A DNA stretch of 64,000 nucleotides from Blumeriella jaapii. Taxonomy: Eukaryota > Ascomycota > Leotiomycetes > Helotiales > Drepanopezizaceae. The stretch spans positions 1,488,001 to 1,552,000 of the forward strand of contig VWND01000075.1 in assembly GCA_009599575.1 (NCBI GenBank). The letters are read 5' to 3'. A program made the translations under genes and the position numbers. Shown here in pieces: positions 59,851 to 64,000 of this stretch. The stretch's first letter is position 1. Each line of letters begins with the position of its first letter. Below the pieces are notes generated by a model. The model searched no databases. It saw only the letters and a list, made by a program, of their open reading frames with translations, and had not been told where the DNA came from.

Positions 59851-61046
59851 TTCCGACTTTTTTGCTTCGGCCTTAGCCTTTTTAACCCAAAAAAAGTCGG
59901 GGCAATTAGCAGCGCGGTGTTTATCGCTAACGCATCAAAAGCAAAAATTATTAGTAAAAAAATAAATTCGGCGAGCTAATTTCTCGGCATTATCCATTGG
60001 ACGTTTGTTTTTGGCTATATCGGCTGCGGTTTATATAATTGCTTTAATTTAAATAGCGCTGAGATCCATAAAATCGTTTTGAAAAATAATCGTAGTAATA
60101 GTTTTAAATATAAAAGCAAAAAAAGTGATTTCCGTATTACGGCCTTCGGTTTTGTAATAATTAGGATTTAATTATCGAAAAACGGTATCGGTTTCGCGTA
60201 TTTAAACGCAAAAACTAATAAAATCGGTTTTTAAATCGAAAGAATTAATATACGACAAACGGATAATTATATTAAAATAAAAAGCTTCGCGCAGAATAGC
60301 GATAGCGGCTTCGTTATTAAATTTAATATGATTTTTAACTTCCAGCTAAATAAAAAAAAAATAGACAGAAATTAATTATTTTATTTAAAAAATAAAATTC
60401 TTTTAAATATATTTGCTTGTTAATAAAAAACACCGAACGATTATTAAAAAATTTAAATTATTTTTGTAACAATCAGATAAGAAAAAGTGCCGTTCGTACG
60501 TAAACCTTTCTGTAAAACGCTTTTGGCTGTATCGAAAAAGCGAAAAAAAAAAAAATTTATACGATTCTGTTCGGTCGCATATCAATCCTGATTAAAACGA
60601 AGCTTTAAAATTATATTTTAAAAAAAAATGGTAAAATGCTTCGTAACGTTGCCGATGCTACCCGAACTTATAAACTTATCGGGGTCGGAAAAAGCAAGTG
60701 TTTTTTTTTCTGCGTTTGAAATATTCGATATATTTTAACTAATAAAAGCTTATTTTCGAAGGTTGGCAAATTCGGCTTCGCGGTCTTAAATCTTTTTCTT
60801 TTAAAAAGCCTTTTTTTTTTAGTATTATACCGTCTGAATATTCAACTTCTAAGCGAAATCATTTAGTTTGGCCTTAAATAATACTATTATATCGTTCTGT
60901 TTTATCGCGTAAGCGAAAATATCGAAAATTTCTTAAAAGCAGGCTTTCGTATTAGCGATCAAGGCGGCGACGACTTGGTCGGAGTATTCAAAATGCCCTA
61001 AAATAAAACAATTAAAAGGTTCCGATAACTTGGGTAATTCCGACAT
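59850..61046 (-). pseudogene. F gag remnant with CCHC zinc knuckle
   Basis: The likely start is ATG at 61046-61044: MSELPKLSEPFNCFILGHFE, then YSDQVVAALIANTKACF. Near the end a zinc knuckle C-x2-C-x4-H-x4-C is complete (59943-59902, reading C-F-stop-C-VSDKHRAANC); the stop is TGA, probably a former TGG. A basic tail (KKAKAEAKKSE) follows. Confidence 0.8.
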
Positions 61047-61357
61047 TTTCGGTGTTAATGCCCGTTAAAAAAAAACGTAAAATATGTTTTGTTCCGGAAT
61101 ATAAGCAAAAGCAAAACAGAATTCGTCGAATATAAGTTTTATATCAAAGAGAATTGTCGTTTCGTAGTTTCGTATATATAAGTCTTATGTCAGAAGAAGT
61201 TGTCGTTTCGTAGTTTCGTATAAAAGGTCGTAGAAGTCGTAAAGTTGTTGTCGCGATAAGGTTGATTTTCTGTATGCGCAAAGGCAGAACAGAATTGGCA
61301 GGCCTTTTCAGCTCGAAGGCTGAAATAGAAGTATTAAAAAAGGTTTGGTAGTCAATA

Positions 61358-61543
61358 TATCAAAAGGTGCGAAGGAGCAGAAAGTTCGTAAGTGATTTGC
61401 ATTAACTACGAGGTTTCTAAATTAAAAATGCCGCGAACTCTAAAATACAATATATATGAATAATCACGTGGTTCCGATGTCACGTAACAACAACGTGACT
61501 TTCGGATCACGTGACCAATGAACTGATGTCCCATCCCCTCACA
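61358..61543 (-). repeat. F 5' LTR (186 bp)
   Basis: On the plus strand it reads TATCAAAAGG to CCCCTCACA. By hand alignment it differs from the other LTR at about 19 sites, all but one being transitions. TATTGACTACC on the minus strand next to it is where a primer site would lie; no tRNA match is evident. Confidence 0.95.
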
Positions 61544-62119
61544 AGCGTTTACAAAAAAAGTTGTATTTAAAATAAGCGCGTATAACAATTTTTAAAAATT
61601 AATTTACCGCCGTTTGTTTAAAAAAAACAAAATTAATTGGTTAAACGAATTTTATACGCGAATCGCTTTTTAATTAAATCTATCATTTATTAAAATAATA
61701 AATTTTTAATCAAAGCGTATTACGAATCAAATCGTACGTACGAAAATCGTCCAAGTGTTTTATAAGCTTTTTTTCAGCCTTTTGCTGTTTTTTTTTTTTT
61801 TTTTTTTTACGCTAAAACGCTTTTTTTGGCGTTTTTTCTTTTCGATCGGATTAACGACAACGCTCGTTTTTTATTTTATATCAGAAAATTCAAAAAAGCT
61901 AATCTGCACGACCTTTTACGAACCGATTTTCGATTCTATCCAAAAGCTTTTTTAAGCTAATAAATATAAACGAGATCGAACCGGCCGAAAATTCGCCTTT
62001 CGATAATAATAATAAAAACGAAAATCTTTTTTTAAACGATTTCCAAAACGCATACGAAAAAATTAAAAGCTTTTTTACCAATCGAAAAACGCCTAGGCCT
62101 AAACAAAGCTTTTTTTTTA

Positions 62120-62320
62120 AACGCGTTGCGCGATATGCGTTATTTTAACGCTCGAAAGCTTTTTAATAGCGATTTATTAACAATTTCCGTTATACTTATT
62201 AAAAATAACTTTTCGTATAAAATGAAAGCGCTCGCCGATTTTAAAACGAACGGTTATACGTTAATCGATTCGGCGCTGATTAAATCCCTTTTTTTCTTTT
62301 TAAAACTTTTAATTTAATTT
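62120..62320 (+). pseudogene. A3 aspartic protease remnant
   Basis: It reads RDMRYFNARKLFNSDLL and LADFKTNGYTLIDSAL. The active-site Gly is Lys (62243-62245), as in A1 and A2. Confidence 0.7.
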
Positions 62321-63259
62321 TTCCCAGCTTTTTTTTTATAAAAAAGTATAATAAAGCTCGTGGCCATTCAATTATATATTTTACGCTTTTTAATTTTATT
62401 ATTAACAACCGAATACAATCGTTTATTTTTTTTTTAATTACTAACCTCGGAAATTATAATATAATTTTAAAAAAAGCTTGGTTGGCCGAACACCAAATTT
62501 TATTAAATTATAATAAACGCAAGCTTTATTAGCCGATGTTTTATTTTTTTATAGCCTTTTACGCTCGTTATATTAAAATCTTTTATTTACACTTCCGAAA
62601 AATTTAATTTCGCTATTAAAACGACGTTGTAAAACGTAATAAAAACTTTAATTAATTATAGCAGATTTACGACGCTATGCGAAGCGCGAAAAAATCGAAT
62701 TTTATTCGCGATGCTAATTTCGATAGCGACGCCAATAAAATAATATAAAAAATTATATTATTTTCCTAAGATGCCGAATTTTTTTTTATTATTATTATTA
62801 ATTTTTTTTTTTTTCGTTAAAACAGCTTTTTCGTTTTACGAAAAACAATTATATTAAAAACCGAAAAAAAGCCTTCGCCGCGATAGCTTTTTAGTTTAAT
62901 ATAATCGATAGTTCAGATAAACAACTTTTTTTTAAACTTTTTAAACGATCAATTCGAAAACGAATTTTTTAATTTACTGCTTATCTAATTTCTATTTGCC
63001 AAATTATTATATACGCTTTTAAGCTAATTTTCAGAAAAAAAGCAATTAAAATATTTTCAATTTTTTTATACGAAATCGACAAAATACTAAACGATTTTAC
63101 GTATAACACTTTTTTCAAAATTTAATTTCATAGTTTTTTCGAACGTTTCAAAACCAACGAAATATCGATTTCGATCTTTTTAACCAACTTAACAAAACTA
63201 ATTTCGAATAAACTTTTTTTCGAATTTTTTTCCCCGGAATACAAAAACCTCGAACACGT

Positions 63260-63920
63260 ATTTTTTAAAGCCGCTAATAACGAGCTAGCTTTTCACCGGC
63301 TTTACGACTATAAGATCGAATTTATTATAAATAAAAAAAAGCTATATATTTTTTTATATAAAATATCGATTTTAAAACTCGAAATTATTAAAACCTATTT
63401 GCAAAATAATTTTAACAAAAGCTTTATCGAACCTTTTATCGCTTTTTTCGCTGCTCTAATGCTTTTCGCTAAAAAACCCGACGGTTTACTACGTTTTTAT
63501 ATCGATTATCGAGCTTTTAATAATATTATTTGTAAAAATCGCTATCTTTTTCTTTTTATCGATAAGACTTTTGCTCGTTTTTCGAAAGCGCGAATTTTTA
63601 TAAAATTCGATATTCGTTAAATTTTTATAAAATTCGAATAAACTTCGCTAATAAAAAACTAACGACGTTTCGTACGCGTTACGGCGTTTATAAATGCAAA
63701 ATGCTATTTTTTGGCTTTATTAATAAACCCGCAATTTACTAACGTTATATAAACGACGTTTTTTTCGATTATTTAAACGATTTTTATATTGCATATTTAA
63801 ATAATATTTTTATTTATTCGTCCGATTTTTTAAAATACGTTATATACGTTCGCAAAATGTTTCAAAAGCTCGCTGACGCTGAATTACAAACCGATATTCG
63901 GAAATTTGAATTTAACGTTA
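63260..63920 (+). pseudogene. A3 reverse transcriptase remnant
   Basis: It reads NELAFHRLYDYKIEF, KKPDGLLRFYIDYRAFNNI, ARIFIKFDIR and RTRYGVYKCKMLFFGF. The catalytic box is YLNN (63794-63805), both Asp lost as in A2. Confidence 0.88.
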
Positions 63921-64000
63921 TTCGGACCCGTTATTTAAATTTTATTATCTCGATTGAAAGCTTAGAAATAAATCTAAAAAAAGTCTTCGTAATCGCCTAC

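Larger units (their letters stand above)
55491..61543 (-). mobile_element. F: complete Ty3/gypsy element (6053 bp), reversed
   Basis: It is bounded by 186-bp LTRs and a perfect AGCGT duplication (55486-55490, 61544-61548) in A3 gag. On the minus strand it encodes gag with zinc knuckle, protease, RT, RNase H and integrase in Ty3/gypsy order. It is the only copy of this family in the window. Confidence 0.95.
61544..64000 (+). mobile_element. A3, right part: gag end, protease and RT, cut by window edge
   Basis: Resumes A3 gag at AGCGTTTAC after F and runs past the window end inside pol, parallel to A1 (4913-7370) and A2. Confidence 0.95.

Noticed and set aside
1..64000. Host genes, tRNA, rRNA, introns
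   Set aside because: No sequence outside transposons was found, and I saw no cloverleaf or rRNA-like conserved stretch. Faint tRNA remnants could be missed by eye.

Overview
The window is a block of dead transposons from the AT-rich part of what is most likely a filamentous ascomycete (Pezizomycotina) genome. I find no host gene, rRNA, tRNA or CRISPR. Every stretch can be assigned to a mobile element. Reading frames are broken mostly at Trp and Gln codons (TGG or CAA/CAG to stop). CpG is common while CpA and TpG are scarce and TpA abundant. This is the mark of repeat-induced point mutation (RIP, C to T at CpA on either strand), a Pezizomycotina process, and it is the basis for the taxonomic guess. 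Names used here are mine: A, B, C and F are Ty3/gypsy LTR families, E is Ty1/copia, D is a foldback-like non-autonomous DNA element, and Tc1 is a Tc1/mariner element. Copies are numbered left to right.

Layout, first stack (1-40207): C1 (1-1889) is the 3' end of a C element that sits in the LTR of B1 (1890-3340, minus). B1 is entered by B2 (3341-3580, LTR only), B2 by chromovirus A1 (3581-9086), A1 by B3 (9087-12320 and 32263-40207), B3 by A2 (12321-13677 and 27221-32262), A2 by B4 (13678-17303 and 19550-27220, minus), and B4 by D1 (17304-19549). This gives seven levels of nesting. Both target-site duplications can be read for A2 (ATTCC), B4 (ATAA) and D1 (TA).

Layout, second stack (40208-64000): C2 (40208-46816) lacks its 5' part and abuts a truncated B3 LTR. 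It carries the Tc1 insertion (43800-45167), whose empty site is preserved in C1. The C2 3' LTR ends inside the GGT-repeat tract of D2 (46817-47003 and 52971-53458), which also received copia element E (47004-52970). D2 itself sits in C3 (53459-54152). A3 (54153-55490 and 61544-64000) entered C3, and gypsy F (55491-61543, minus) entered A3 with a perfect AGCGT duplication.

Nothing here is likely to make a working protein. The most unusual items are: B elements are about 11.2 kb and carry about 3.1 kb of degenerate coding sequence downstream of pol that I cannot assign to any family; C has a smaller unassigned ORF after pol; D has long inverted GGT/ACC arms and a palindromic minisatellite; and the catalytic Asp/Glu residues of reverse transcriptases and integrases were lost or kept largely according to whether the base before the G codon made a RIP target (TpG) or not (CpG).
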